Assembly: GCF_019059575.1 (NCBI RefSeq)
Contig: NW_024881693.1
Span: 186,001 to 250,000, forward strand
Source: Amphibalanus amphitrite
Lineage: Eukaryota > Arthropoda > Thecostraca > Balanomorpha > Balanidae
Reading direction: 5' to 3'
DNA length: 64,000 bases
Shown here: in pieces, positions 1-9,950 of the stretch
Layout: each line of letters begins with the position of its first letter
Position numbering within the stretch: the stretch's first letter is position 1
The notes under the pieces: generated by a model
What the model was told of the DNA's origin: nothing
The model's database searches: none
The model's input: only the letters and a program-made list of their open reading frames with translations
Made by a program: the position numbers and the translations under genes

Positions 1-208
1 GCCATGATGGCCGAAATAGCTTGTAGATTCTGTATTCCTCAGCGCGCACCCTCACACCGTCAGTCCATCTCGCTCACTGACTCACCGCCTGCCCGGACAC
101 AGCTTGGCCCCGGCGGCAGCGACCTGACACCGCCTGAGCGAAGTCCATCCGACTCGCATCGCGGAAAGCATCACTTAGCATCGAAAAGCATCACTGAAAC
201 TACAGAGT

Positions 209-344
209 AACAGCCGGTGGGGCTGTGGGAGTAACAGCCGGTGGGGCTGTGGGATTGGCAGCCGGTGGAGCTGTGGAAGTGACAGCCGGTGTGGCTGTGG
301 AAGTGACAGCCGGTGGGGCTGTGGGAGTGGCAGCCGGTGGGCTG
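209..344. repeat. 24-bp minisatellite
   Basis: About six tandem copies of a 24-bp unit built on the core CAGCCGGTGGGGCTGTGG, with substitutions between copies. It produces spurious open frames on both strands. No gene is seen. Confidence 0.85.
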
Positions 345-655
345 TGGAGGTGGTGGCAGTTGCCGGGACTGCACTGAAAATTACACAGGAGGGCCGTGTG
401 GTGGCAGTTGCCGGGACTGCACTGAAAATTCCACAGGAGGGCCGTGTGGTGGCAGTCGCCGGCACTGCACTGGAAATTCCACAGTGTGGTGGCAGTCGCC
501 AGCACTGCAATGGAAATTCCACAGGAGGGCCGTGTGGTGGCAGTCGCCGGCACTGCACTGGAAATTCCACAGGAGCCGTGTGGTGGCAGTCGCCGGCACT
601 GCACTAGAAATTCCACAGGAGGGCCGTGTGGTGGCAGTGACCGGGACTTTATAGA
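345..655. repeat. 48-bp minisatellite
   Basis: About six copies of a 48-bp unit, one or two of them truncated. The unit carries GTGGTGGCAGT, GCACTG and AAATTCCACAGGA. It directly abuts the 24-bp array. The multi-frame open reading here is a by-product of the period being a multiple of three. Confidence 0.85.
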
Positions 656-681
656 ATAAGTGTCTGATTGTTTGTGAGCTC

Positions 682-914
682 GTGGTCTTTGTGTGCATTT
701 GATTTAAGGTGACCAATTAATTTTGTGTGCACCTTTGATGGACAGGAGAGGGCAAGTGGTTGAATGAGAGAGCTGGTAGTTTCGTGGCATCTGTGGTCCG
801 TGTGTGCATTTGATTTAAGGTGACCAATTGATTTTGTGTGTGCCGTTGATGGACAGGAGAGGGCAAGTGGTTGAATGAGAGAGCTGGTAGTTTCGTGGCA
901 TCTGTGGTCCGTGA
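682..914. repeat. 111-bp tandem duplication
   Basis: The word GTGGTC recurs at 682, 793 and 904, and the intervening 111-bp units match almost throughout (ATTTGATTTAAGGTGACC and GGACAGGAGAGGGCAAGTGG in both). A small 16-bp duplication (GCCGGGCGCTGCA core) follows at about 952-980. Confidence 0.8.
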
Positions 915-2645
915 CACAATTGGTGAGCCTGGCCAAGCGCATTTCTTCATGCCGGGCGCTGCATGCCGGGCGCTGCACGTAAAAAAGATTCTTAAATGAT
1001 TGGGGAAGGTTCGTGGACATTGTGCGTGCTGATTAGGAGCGTTTAAGAGAATGTCTTAGGATTGCTTGGCTGGTTGTGTGCGTGTTTGTGTTAAAATTTC
1101 AGTGGTTGATTCTTGAGAATCAGGGGAAGGTGTAGTGTGAGAGTTGAGTTTTGGAGGCTGTCGCCTCGGCGCCGCGGGGAGCGTCGGCCGGCCGCCGTCT
1201 GCCCCGTCCCCTCCGGTGTGGACGGAGGGGCACATCTGGCGTCGGAGCGGTCCCGGCGGCCGTTCGCCCCAGTTTCGGGGCCATGCCGGCGCGTCGGACG
1301 GGACAGAGGGAGAGTCGTGTCCGAGCCATGGGACCGCACGGTGGTGTGTGAGGGTGAGCGAGAAATACAAAGAAATTTGGCAAAGACTACCTTTTACAGT
1401 AGTAGAGCGGTAAGAGGGCGGTAGTAGTCAGTAGAGCGGTGAACGAAGGACAGAGTATGTAGGGTACGACTACGGACGGCCGTTACAGGGCGACAACGGG
1501 GTAGTCATGGGACGAAGTTGGGGCAGTGACAGAAAGGGTTAAGTGGGGCGGTTATCAGAGAGGATCGCCCGCCTTTAAATTAGCGTCGGTGACCACCGTG
1601 GCCGCACCTCCTCCTCCCCCGGTGACAGATAAGCCCATCCGACCACCCCAACGGCTGACGTTCTCTGCCCCTCCCCTAGTCCCTGGCCCACCCATCCCGC
1701 CCGCCGACCGGCCGGTCGGCAGTCCCCTGCAGGGGACGGGGTGGGCGGTCCTCCCACTGTGGCCGCCCACCCGGTAGGACCGCACTCGACCACCCGTGTC
1801 CACACATTGTCCTTGACATCCAATTCAGCATGCGGTCGCGTTAGGTCTTGCAGTGCACTGACGCAACTCACCATGTCTTGTCGATCCTGGCAAGCCGCAA
1901 GGTGGAATGAAGGAAGGCAAAGATCAAGATCTGTCAATAACATAAATTCACCCCTCCACTTTCTGAGGGGAGGCTAATGTTATTGGAAACTAACGTCAGT
2001 TCCTCATCATTATCCAGTTGAAGCGGGATACATCGGCAAACTACACAGCAGGTCACAGACGGCCCCAGTGCAGTACGTGAGACCTCGTATCTCCTGGCTG
2101 CCGACAGGAGTGAGGGGAGAGAAGGGGGAGGGGAGAGGAGAGAGGAGGGGAGGGAGTGGTGACGGAGAGATAATAGGGGAGGGGCGGTGCAAAGTCCCAT
2201 GGACCAATCACGTTCGACGGTGGGAGTAAAATGGCGCCCCGGCCCGGCGGAGGGACATGAGAGGTCCGTCGGGGGAGGGGCGCCGACGAGACGAGGGGAG
2301 TAGGGGATGGCGGGAGGACGGAGAGAGGATGGAGAGAAGACGGGATGGAAAGAAACCAGCATAATGCAGTTGGTCGATGGGGATAGAGCAGAGGGGAAAG
2401 AGTGTTGACACCAATGACTGCTTACTTAACTAGAACTTTAACCTTACACACCCAATAAGCGCTCAAGCGGTAGAACAAGAGCAGCAGGGAAGATGTCTTC
2501 GTCGCCAAGTGACTTCACGAATGCTTATAAAACCAAACAATTTTAAAGACTACTCACTACCGAAAGTCGCGTCACCCTTCATCTTCCACTGCATCCATCA
2601 ATCCACGGCGTCCATCGTATAGCTATTTAGTCAAACTCCACATAC
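915..2645. other. No gene recognised; GC-rich and purine-rich stretches
   Basis: 1140-1340 is very GC- and CpG-rich and is open in several frames on both strands, but no protein family is recognisable. 2100-2350 is strongly purine-rich on the + strand (GGGGAGAGG-type runs). If the NT5DC-like gene continues to the left, this is part of the intron after its exon 4. I found no convincing further exon of that gene here. Confidence 0.5.
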
Positions 2646-2649
2646 CGTG

Positions 2650-2972
2650 ACCGTCCCCGTGTAGCCGGCCAGGTCACTCCAGTAGACCCGGCCAGGTCAC
2701 TCCAGTAGACCCGGTCAGGTCACTCCAGTAGACCCGGCCAGGTCACTCCAGTAGACCCGGCCAGGTCACTCACCGGTCGACCTGACCCGTTCAGGTCAGG
2801 TCAGGTCACGCACAGGTCAGGTCAGGTCACTCACTAGTCGGCCCAGTCAGGTCACTCACAGGTCGATCCGACCCGGTCTGTCAGGTCAAGTTAGGTCACT
2901 CACAGGTCGACCCGACCCAGTCAGGCCAGGTCACTCACAGGTCGATCCGACCCGGTCAGGTCAGGTCAGGGT
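2650..2972. repeat. AGGTCA-rich tandem array
   Basis: First, about five copies of a 22-23-bp unit (CCGGCCAGGTCACTCCAGTAGA); then longer variants containing CAGGTCAGGTCACTCACAGGTCG. The hexamer AGGTCA, the consensus nuclear-receptor half-site, recurs throughout, mostly in one orientation. The array ends just beside the splice donor of NT5DC exon 4 at 2979. Confidence 0.8.
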
Positions 2973-2979
2973 CACTCAC

Positions 2980-3073
2980 CGGTCTGCCCGGCGGCGGCTC
3001 GATGTAGTTGATGGGAAGCACCGTCGAGCCGTACAGCTCCATGACCTCTGCATCGGACACCTTGGACAGACCC
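2980..3073 (-). CDS. NT5DC2/3: NT5DC2/3-like protein, exon 4
   Basis: Minus strand. The acceptor AG is at 3075-3074 and the donor CCG|GTGAGTG lies at 2980/2979. The exon gives 1 + 93 nt, completing the split Arg codon left by exon 3 (AG|G). It encodes 31 residues beginning GLSKVSDAEVMELYG. In NT5DC2/NT5DC3 proteins the corresponding place reads RGL-x(5)-EEVxELYGGT. The matching phase and the continuity of the family alignment identify this as the next exon despite a 23.2-kb intron. No further downstream exon was found to the left, so the gene is partial here and probably continues past position 1. Confidence 0.8.
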
Positions 3074-4192
3074 CTGTCGGACAGAGAGGAACAAACAATC
3101 AGGCACTGCACTGGGCACCAATCACATCTCAATGATGGAAGGGTATACTATCAGAACGGTCACCAATGCTCAGGATATGCCGTGTCCTGCTTGATTGCTT
3201 TAACAAATTAAGTTAAAACAATCATATTTGTCTTGTATATTTCTCATGAACTCGCCGATCGTGGGAGGGGGCCTCTAACATGTCAGCCTCTACCACGGCC
3301 CAGTCCGGGGCGCATTCGTAAGTTCGTTTGCCAGGAAACCGGCCGCGTCTCAATAAGGTCTCGTAAGTCAGTTCTCGGTCAAGTTAGAATGCCTAATTTG
3401 CTAGAACTACCGATAGCTATGGTTTGGTTTCAACATTCAACCCCTACTACCTAATCAATAATCATGTAACCAATGCAGGTACTTGTAAAGCGAAATAATG
3501 GATTTCATCCGTCTCTTCGTGCATCAACTAGGCAAAATGAGATCAAAGGCGAAAAAGCGCCGAAAACGTTATTTCAAACGACCTATCGACACTTAATTCA
3601 GTGTACGTAGTCGATCGTAAGGCAGAGCGATCACATAAAAAAACCCACCCAGCAGAATCGTTCGATCGACACGTTACCAATCCATTAGCAGCCGTGGAAA
3701 GCTTCACCAAACAGACTTAGAAGCCAACACAGCATGGCGATGACATTCGCGTATTGGCTGCTGACCACCCCATGTGTTCAATCAACACCCGACGCCGGTC
3801 TCCCGTCGATCGACAAAAGCAGCGACTCATCATAGACGGGAGTAGCGACGCTGCACCCACAAAAGGTCATAGACGTAGTCCGCAAACACGAAGAACCGTG
3901 AGGGCATTCAAACATGTTATTGTTGCGGAACATGTCAACAGAAAGACCGGCAATATCGACGGAAAGACAGTGGCAATGGGGTCTCTCTTGTAGACAGTGG
4001 ATGGTGCGTGAAGCTCGTCCAAGGTCTGTTGACAGTCAGTGCATACGTTAGCGGCCTGTTGAGTCAACACCAGACAGTACCGATGGTGTTTGCCGTCCGT
4101 CGCCCCAGAGGCCCGCCCCGGTGCGGGCGGGCCGTCCGGACCAGTCCTCTGCCCCGGACAGTCTGACGTCCCTGCCACTCTCCGCCACCACC
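3074..4192. other. Intronic sequence, nothing recognised
   Basis: No coding exon, RNA gene or transposon end recognised. It would contain any promoter of the gustatory-receptor-like gene that starts at 4193; no clear TATA box was found. Confidence 0.4.
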
Positions 4193-5518
4193 ATGGTCGT
4201 CTCGCCGAGCGGCGGTGTTGTGGTGCACCGCACCGTCATCTCCGGCGGTTCGCCCGATGAGCTGATGCCGCCGCCGCAGCGGGCTGGTGCCGCCTGGCCG
4301 TGGTCCGGTCCGGCGCGGGCCTTCCTGTCGCTGCTGCGGGCCGCCGGCGCCTCGGGCCGCTCCGGCTGGTGCCCCACTCTGTACGCCACCCTCGTCTACG
4401 TCGTGTTCAGCGTGGCGTCCTTCCTGGCCGTCCGCACACACATTCAGCATGGTGCGGCTGTTCGGGAGCAGACGGGCAGTCTTCTGACGGCCGCCGTCGA
4501 CTCGGGGTTCTTTGGCGTGATGCCGGTGCTGGCCTGGGCCACGGTGACGGCCACGTTTGTGCGCGGCCGCCCCCGGTACGGCCGGCTGATCGCCCGCCTG
4601 ACGGGGGTACTCACCGACACCGAGCGGCTGCTGCCGAGCGGCGGCCGCGCAGGACCCGACCTGCCCGCCTGGGGAGCCTGGTTCGTGGCCATTGTCTACA
4701 CGGCAGCCATCATCATCATCGGTATCCTGACCTTTCCGTGGCCGTGTCATACACTGAACTTCGGCTGCATGCTGATGGTGGCGATGATGTTTATCATCAC
4801 CCTGACGCTCCTGGCCTTCATTCTGGTGCCGCTTAAGTTTGTGTTCGCCTGTCAGAAGATCGCCGCCGGCCTGCAGAAGATCGAGGAGTCTCTCTCCGCC
4901 CTGCTCTCAGGCCGGGAGGCCGACCTTCGGCACCTGGAGCGGCTGGGCCAGCTGCAGACGCGGCTCTCCGAGTGTCTCCAGCAGCTGACTGAGGACATGG
5001 CTCCCGAGCTGCTGCTGGCCACCACGTACGCCGTGCTCTCCCATATCACCGTGATGCTGATGCTGCTGCGCTACGTCAGCCCCGAGATGCGGCACTACAA
5101 CGGTGTCATCAACTGCGTGCTGATGCTGTTCACCAACGTGACGACTCTGGCGGGTCCGTGCGAGGCCAGCCAGCAGCTGGTGTCGGCCGCCGGCCGGCGC
5201 TGGGCGCTGCTGCTGAGTCTGGAGCGCCGCCACCCAGCGCTGGCCGCCGAGGCCGGTCTGCAGCGCGAGGAGGCCGGCCGCCAGCTGGAGACAATCGGCG
5301 AGCTGGGCCTGTTCCGACTGCGCCGCTCCACCCTGCTCAGCCTCGTCTCCACCGTGCTCACCTACATCATCGTGGTGGCGCAGTTCCAGTCGGCCGAGAT
5401 CCCCACGGCCTCCGCCGCCGCCAACAGCACCGCGAGCCGGGGGTTGGGGCAGACGGGACAGCCGGAGGTAGGGGCAGCCAGGCGCCGGGACCGACCCTCC
5501 AACACTCGACGGCACTAA
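4193..5518 (+). CDS. Insect-type gustatory-receptor-like 7TM protein
   Basis: A single-exon frame of 441 codons from the ATG at 4193, which sits in a strong initiation context (GCCACCACCATGG). The open frame extends 24 codons further upstream but with no ATG. Seven hydrophobic segments can be placed, numbered from this Met: about 62-80, 105-123, 162-182, 191-221, 273-293, 303-321 and 379-398. The last ends in TYIIVVAQF (390-398), the TY(x5)QF signature of the arthropod gustatory receptor family (7tm_7). The loop between TM4 and TM5 is long, charged and Leu/Glu-rich, as in that family. Such proteins are ligand-gated cation channels in chemosensory neurons, but the ligand cannot be inferred. 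Oddity: family members usually stop within a few residues of QF, whereas this one runs about 43 residues more into a tandem repeat, so the true C-terminus may differ or a splice site may be missed. It lies within, and antisense to, the NT5DC intron. Confidence 0.8.
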   Translation: MVVSPSGGVVVHRTVISGGSPDELMPPPQRAGAAWPWSGPARAFLSLLRAAGASGRSGWCPTLYATLVYVVFSVASFLAVRTHIQHGAAVREQTGSLLTAAVDSGFFGVMPVLAWATVTATFVRGRPRYGRLIARLTGVLTDTERLLPSGGRAGPDLPAWGAWFVAIVYTAAIIIIGILTFPWPCHTLNFGCMLMVAMMFIITLTLLAFILVPLKFVFACQKIAAGLQKIEESLSALLSGREADLRHLERLGQLQTRLSECLQQLTEDMAPELLLATTYAVLSHITVMLMLLRYVSPEMRHYNGVINCVLMLFTNVTTLAGPCEASQQLVSAAGRRWALLLSLERRHPALAAEAGLQREEAGRQLETIGELGLFRLRRSTLLSLVSTVLTYIIVVAQFQSAEIPTASAAANSTASRGLGQTGQPEVGAARRRDRPSNTRRH

Positions 5519-5519
5519 A

Positions 5520-5672
5520 AGCACTGACGGGCAGCAGGCGCCGGAACCGACCACAGCACTGCAGTCCGGGGTTAGGCCGTAGGGACAGCAGGCGCCGGAA
5601 CCCACCACAGCACTGCAGTCCGGGGTTAGGCCGTAGGGGCAGCGGGCGCCGGAACTCACCGGGACTGTTGAG
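5520..5672. repeat. 54-bp tandem repeat
   Basis: Two and a half copies of a 54-bp unit containing GGCGCCGGAAC, CACAGCACTGCAGTCCGGGG and TTAGGCCGTAGGG. A more diverged copy at about 5440-5510 overlaps the 3' end of the gustatory-receptor-like reading frame. Confidence 0.75.
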
Positions 5673-5923
5673 CCAGGATCGACTCGCCGCCTGCAGCCCA
5701 GAGCGGCATTGAGCGGAAGATATGCCTATGATATTATGATTGCGCTGTTTTGTTATCCGATCCGTGCTCCTACCTACCAATCAAAAAATTTGGCTCACTT
5801 TTACCTACTTAGTTACCTACTACTTATAACTGCATAGGTTTTGTTATCTCGTAGGTATGGTTGCTTTCTTGATTTTTCCATGAAGAACACAGAAGCCTAG
5901 AGCCCAGCTGTGTATCTTGAACA

Positions 5924-6900
5924 GGGTTACTTTTACAGGAAAAGTTGAGAGGGGGAATAAAGTTCGGGGCAAGGGCGGATCCAGGGGCATCTGAAAGGGG
6001 GGCCCAATGCCATTAGGTTTTTGTTAGGATGGCGCCTGCAGAACCTTACCTACTCCCAAATCCTACTCTCTCCCCGGAATCTAGCCACTTTATATTGTTA
6101 GGTTGCAAAAAAATAGCTAAAAACTATACGTAGGTACAGCCCTCTGCACACTGCGTGGTAGGTATTCTTTTTCCGACAAAACTTAAAATATCTCAAAGAC
6201 TATATTATCAGTCGGTCGGAACTCATTGCACATAGATGCGCCAATGCTCCACTCCTTCGATTGGGTGCCTCACTGAACAACGTATACGTCTAGTGTGGCA
6301 GCAAAATGCAAAAGTTTGTTTCGGGGACAAATATAAACTTCTGTGTGTTGTTGCTAAACTGGATGGAAAATGTATACTATGATATGCCCAATCTAAGGTG
6401 CGGAGTCTCGCGCGTCTTGCTGTTACGATTTCCGAGTGACAGATAACATAGTTTTCGAGTTATTTTCAGTTTTGTCAAAAAAAGAATGCCTACCACGCAG
6501 TGTGCAGAGGGCTGTACGTACCTACCATGGCGGTAAGGGGCGGGGGAGGTCCCAACTGGACTGCGCCCTTGCAAATGTCATTCAGTAGTATCCAGGGTTA
6601 CTTTTACAGGAAAAGTTGAGAGGGGAAATAAAGTTCGGGACAAGGGCGGATCCACGGGCATCTGAAAGGGAGGTGGGCGGCAATGCCATTAGGTTTTTCG
6701 TTAGGATGGAACCCGCAGAACCTTACCTACCCCCAAATCCTATTCTTTCCCCGGATTTCAGCCACTTTAGTTTGGAAGGTTGCCAAAAAATAATTTTGCT
6801 AAAAAATATACGCACCTACCTTGGCTGTAAGGGGCGGGGAGGTCCCAACTTGACTGGGCCCTTGCAAATGCCAATCAGTAGTATCAACCTATCAGTAGTA
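5924..6900. repeat. Direct duplication of a roughly 290-bp segment
   Basis: 5924-6134 plus 6517-6590 is repeated at 6594-6895. Both begin GGGTTACTTTTACAGGAAAA and share the Ala/Gln-free motif CAAGGGCGGATCCA, AATGCCATTAGGTTTTT and TCAGTAGTATC. The first copy is interrupted by a 382-bp inverted-repeat element, and the second is an uninterrupted paralogous site. Confidence 0.8.
6135..6516. mobile_element. 382-bp inverted-repeat element (MITE)
   Basis: It starts TACAGCCCTCTGCACACTGC and ends with the reverse complement. The inverted match extends about 60 bp at each side (to about 6195 and from about 6455). The second copy of the surrounding duplication reads ATATACGCACCTACC without it, so that copy is an empty site. 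TA at the boundary suggests the Tc1/mariner type. No coding capacity. Confidence 0.75.
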
Positions 6901-6956
6901 TCAATAAGTAGTATACCCCGGCCAAACATTAAGTAACGCCTTGCTAAAGAGAGAGG

Positions 6957-7140
6957 TTAACCCGCGCCCTGATTGGAGGTCATTTTGGCCCCCATGTGGG
7001 GTTTCTTGAAAAGCGAAAACGGCGGCGCGCAGCGCCGCCAAATTTTTAGTACCTTACCGGGCATCAATTTGAAACCTTCACACAAAATTTCAAGTCTTAG
7101 GTCACCTTAGGTCAGGAGTAATTGATGTCAAACTGTTCGA
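6957..7140. mobile_element. End of a TTAA-target element related to the one at 14820-15994
   Basis: TTAA (6957-6960) is followed by CCCGCGCCCTGATTGG, which matches the CCCGCGCCCCAGTGG terminus of the 14820-15994 element. The same kind of internal sequence follows: a GC palindrome (GGCGGCGC-GCA-GCGCCGCC), AAATTTCAAG and AGGTCA repeats. The other end was not located. Confidence 0.5.
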
Positions 7141-8315
7141 GCAAAGATGAGCAAAAAACATGAAATTCTTAAACGCTCACAAAAGCTACAGTTAACGAGC
7201 AATTCCAAAGTTCTTTGTGTGGTCGTGTACCTATGTAGAGAAACGACGGCGCTACAAAACTGCAACCTCTACAACTACAAGGTGGGCAGTGATATCCGAA
7301 CAAAAACTAATGAAGCACAAAACCTGAATTATTACGATCAGTATTGGTGAGCAGTGAAATTCCATTGGGAAAGCCGGCCGTGATGAGGTACCTACATTTT
7401 TTTTTTGCGCCCTCTGCATACAAAGCAGATGAACGTGAATGCTACATATAGAGAAAACAGTTATTTATTACTCAAAGCTTTGATGCCTGTGGGACAAAAA
7501 TAACGTTGCTTTCCTCAATGATTCCGGATTGGAGGATGGTTCAACACAGCCATTGTCACATTGGGACAAAAATTTTAGATATCTGGCCTTGGCGTTGCTG
7601 AAAAAGTGAAAACAATCGTGAATAAATGGGTCGTTTCTGAGAAAGGACAATGATAAAGGGGGGGGGGGGTCCAAAAGGGGGTCACCTTCTTTTTTGCGTC
7701 AAAGGAGGGGCCATGGCACATTGCCCCCCCCCCCGTATCCGCCCTTGGTTCTGAGAGGTCATGACCCCCGTCCCCCGCCGGTTTCTACGCCGACGCCTGT
7801 ACCGATATGTCAATGAGTGCGAATTGCGACAAGACAAGAGATCCACCGACCATCCGATCGGTTTCGGATCAAATCTGGAGTTCCCATTGCACTAAACGTA
7901 AAATGGTTGGATGGAACCTCAAATTGAAAATTATCTAAGCGCCAGCAACGTTGATTGATGACTAGAGTCTGATCAACGATGACATGGGTGTCGATTTGTA
8001 TACTTTTGGGGGTGCTGCAGCACCCCCAATGCTCAAATGAGCACCCCCAATGGTTTTCCGGGCACCCCCAAATGTTCCAGTCAGCACCCCCAATTATTTT
8101 GTCCCTCAATAACTCCCACTAACTCTGCTTGAGGAAAATAATTGGTTCCGCAGTCTTTCACTACTAAAAATAAAACAATTACGCAATTTACAATGCATGA
8201 AATAAAAATGTAACAAAAAAGAAAAGTTAGTATTAAGAAGCAGGGCGAAAAAAGACGTTAAGTTGCAGACTGCAGAGACACTGGTGTGGGTCCGTCGTAC
8301 ACGAGTGTCTGACCC
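7141..8315. other. No gene recognised; GCACCCCCAA direct repeats at 8009-8095
   Basis: Mostly AT-rich intronic sequence. At 8009-8095 there is a GGGGGTGC-TGCA-GCACCCCC palindrome followed by further copies of GCACCCCCAA at about 22-28-bp spacing. These resemble subterminal repeats of a DNA transposon, but no partner end was found. Confidence 0.4.
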
Positions 8316-9222
8316 TTAGAGCTGATAACGCGTACCCTTTACAAGCCGGCAGGGGGCTCCAGATACCGGCGACGGGCCCTCAGAGGCCGGCAAAGGGCCA
8401 TCAGATGCCGGTGGTACCTTCAGAAACCCTGTGGGGTCGTCTTTAGAGACCGGCACGGACTCAGACGCCGATGGGGCCCTCAGAGTCGCCGGTGTGGGGC
8501 CTTCAAATGTCACCGGTGGGTGGCCGTCATATGTGCACTTGTGGGCAGGGATGCGGAGCCGTGGAAATTTCAGACGGCTCCGGCTCCGGCTCCGGCTCCG
8601 GAGAAAAAATCGGCTCCAGCTCCGGCTCCGGCTCCGGGTGAAATGTCAATACGGCTCCGGCTCCGGCTCCGGCTCCGAATAAAATGGTCCGGCTCCGGCG
8701 GCTCCGGCTCCGGCTCCGGCTCCTACTCAGTACATTCCCTATGCGATTAATTAAATACGGGTGGAAGAAAAAAGGCGATTGGATTGGCACACGTTGTTTC
8801 TGCATTTGCATAACAAGGATATTTGGAATACCACATGTTTTACTGCTTTGTACTGTCAAACCGAGTTAGGTCAATATTTTTTTTCCTCAGAGCCGGAGTC
8901 GCCCCTTTTTTGACGGCTCCGGCTCCGGCTCCGGGCTGTGTTGTTTCACGGCTCCGGCTCCGGCTCCGGGCAAAATATATCGGCTCCGGCGGCTCCGGCT
9001 CCAGCTCCGGCTCCGGCTCCGGCTCCGCATCCCTGCTTGTGGGGCCTTCAGAAGCGACGGTGTTTGGCCCTCAGAGCCGCCGATATAGGGCCTTAAGAGG
9101 CACTAGTGCGGGGCCCTCAGATATGGCAATGCAATGTATGGCCCTCGGAGGCGCCGGTGTAGGTGCTCCACAGTTGCCGGTGATGGCCCTCACAGGCGCC
9201 GTTGTGGAGGCTCTCAGAGACA
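8316..9222. repeat. Degenerate ~24-bp minisatellite, left part
   Basis: Diverged tandem units of about 24 bp with the core GGCCCTCAGAGGCCGGTGTG. A 490-bp hAT element interrupts it at 8546-9035. The array resumes at 16077 after the nested insertions, so 8316-9222 and 16077 onward were once contiguous. Confidence 0.7.
8546..9035. mobile_element. Non-autonomous hAT element carrying GGCTCC arrays
   Basis: Perfect 16-bp terminal inverted repeats (CAGGGATGCGGAGCCG and its reverse complement) are flanked by an exact 8-bp duplication CTTGTGGG at 8538-8545 and 9036-9043. Length is 490 bp. Both arms are made of GGCTCC hexamer arrays separated by short unique spacers; the middle (about 8740-8910) is unique and non-coding. 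An 8-bp duplication with CAGGG ends is diagnostic for the hAT superfamily. No transposase. Confidence 0.9.
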
Positions 9223-9469
9223 CTGGTTTACATAGGCGCGGGAGCCGGGGGGCAGTGGGGGCAGCTTGCCCCCTCCCCAACTCTGGGGCCGTGGGGGCGG
9301 TGCCCCCACAGCTTTGAGACGGAATACCACACTTTTTTTGCAAATGTTTTCTTTTTTGTTGAAAAGCCGAGGGGTGAAAAATAAGTGGCCTAAAACCGGT
9401 GAGAAAACTAGATTTGGGGGTACCCTAGGTTGATCTCTATTATAGTGTGCCCCCCAGTCGGAAAGTAGT

Positions 9470-9933
9470 CTGGCTGGTGTAGCCAGTAGAAACACTGTAA
9501 CATACAGATATCTTTGAGTGATGTATAGACAAATATATATATATATTGAGTAGGAAAAACATCAACAAGATAAAAAAAAAACAAAAACAAGATATCTCTT
9601 GTATTTCGCCACAAAATCGAGACATATATAATTTTACATACGAACTTAGTTATCTAGTATTGCACACATGTTGGCGAGAACATCGAATGTAATAAACGAA
9701 TACATATGGTTTTTAATATACACATAGCCAATACAATTGTCCAAACAATACAGCAGTTTAAGCGAACGGAACGTTAAAAGGGGGGCGCACAACTTAATCA
9801 AAGGCTTTAGCAATTTAGAGACTGGTAAAAGCGACACCTATTAACAAAACTGTAACTCGCGGTTCACAGCATCTAGCGGCGACCGGCAGAAGTACATGGG
9901 CCTAGCGATGACCGGCAGAAGTACATGGCTACA
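9470..9933 (-). repeat. 3' LTR of the CsRn1-like element
   Basis: It begins (minus strand) TGTAGCCATGTACTTCTGCC and ends GGCTACACCAGCCAG. Relative to the 5' LTR it carries an AT-rich 83-bp insertion near 9514-9596 and a 28-bp tandem duplication near 9900-9928. Confidence 0.85.
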
Positions 9934-9950
9934 TCACTCCCCCGCCCTAG

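Larger units (their letters stand above)
5971..7747. mobile_element. Possible hAT-like DNA element with CAAGGGCGGAT ends
   Basis: CAAGGGCGGATCCA at 5971 (repeated at 6641) pairs with GTATCCGCCCTTG ending at 7747. The 8-bp flanks GTTCGGGG (5963-5970) and GTTCTGAG (7748-7755) agree at six of eight positions, which would be a decayed hAT-type duplication. No transposase is seen. The element boundaries are uncertain because the left end is duplicated. Confidence 0.35.

Noticed and set aside
175..716. Several overlapping open frames on both strands
   Set aside because: They arise from 24-bp and 48-bp repeats whose periods are multiples of three; no start context or domain.
1575..1943. Minus-strand frame resembling DLDLCLPSFHLAACQ as a further NT5DC exon
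   Set aside because: It does not match the expected sequence after the exon 4 position, and the splice borders are not convincing.
4064..5659. Long minus-strand frames opposite the gustatory-receptor-like gene
   Set aside because: Shadows of a GC-rich coding strand; composition and lack of domains argue against coding.
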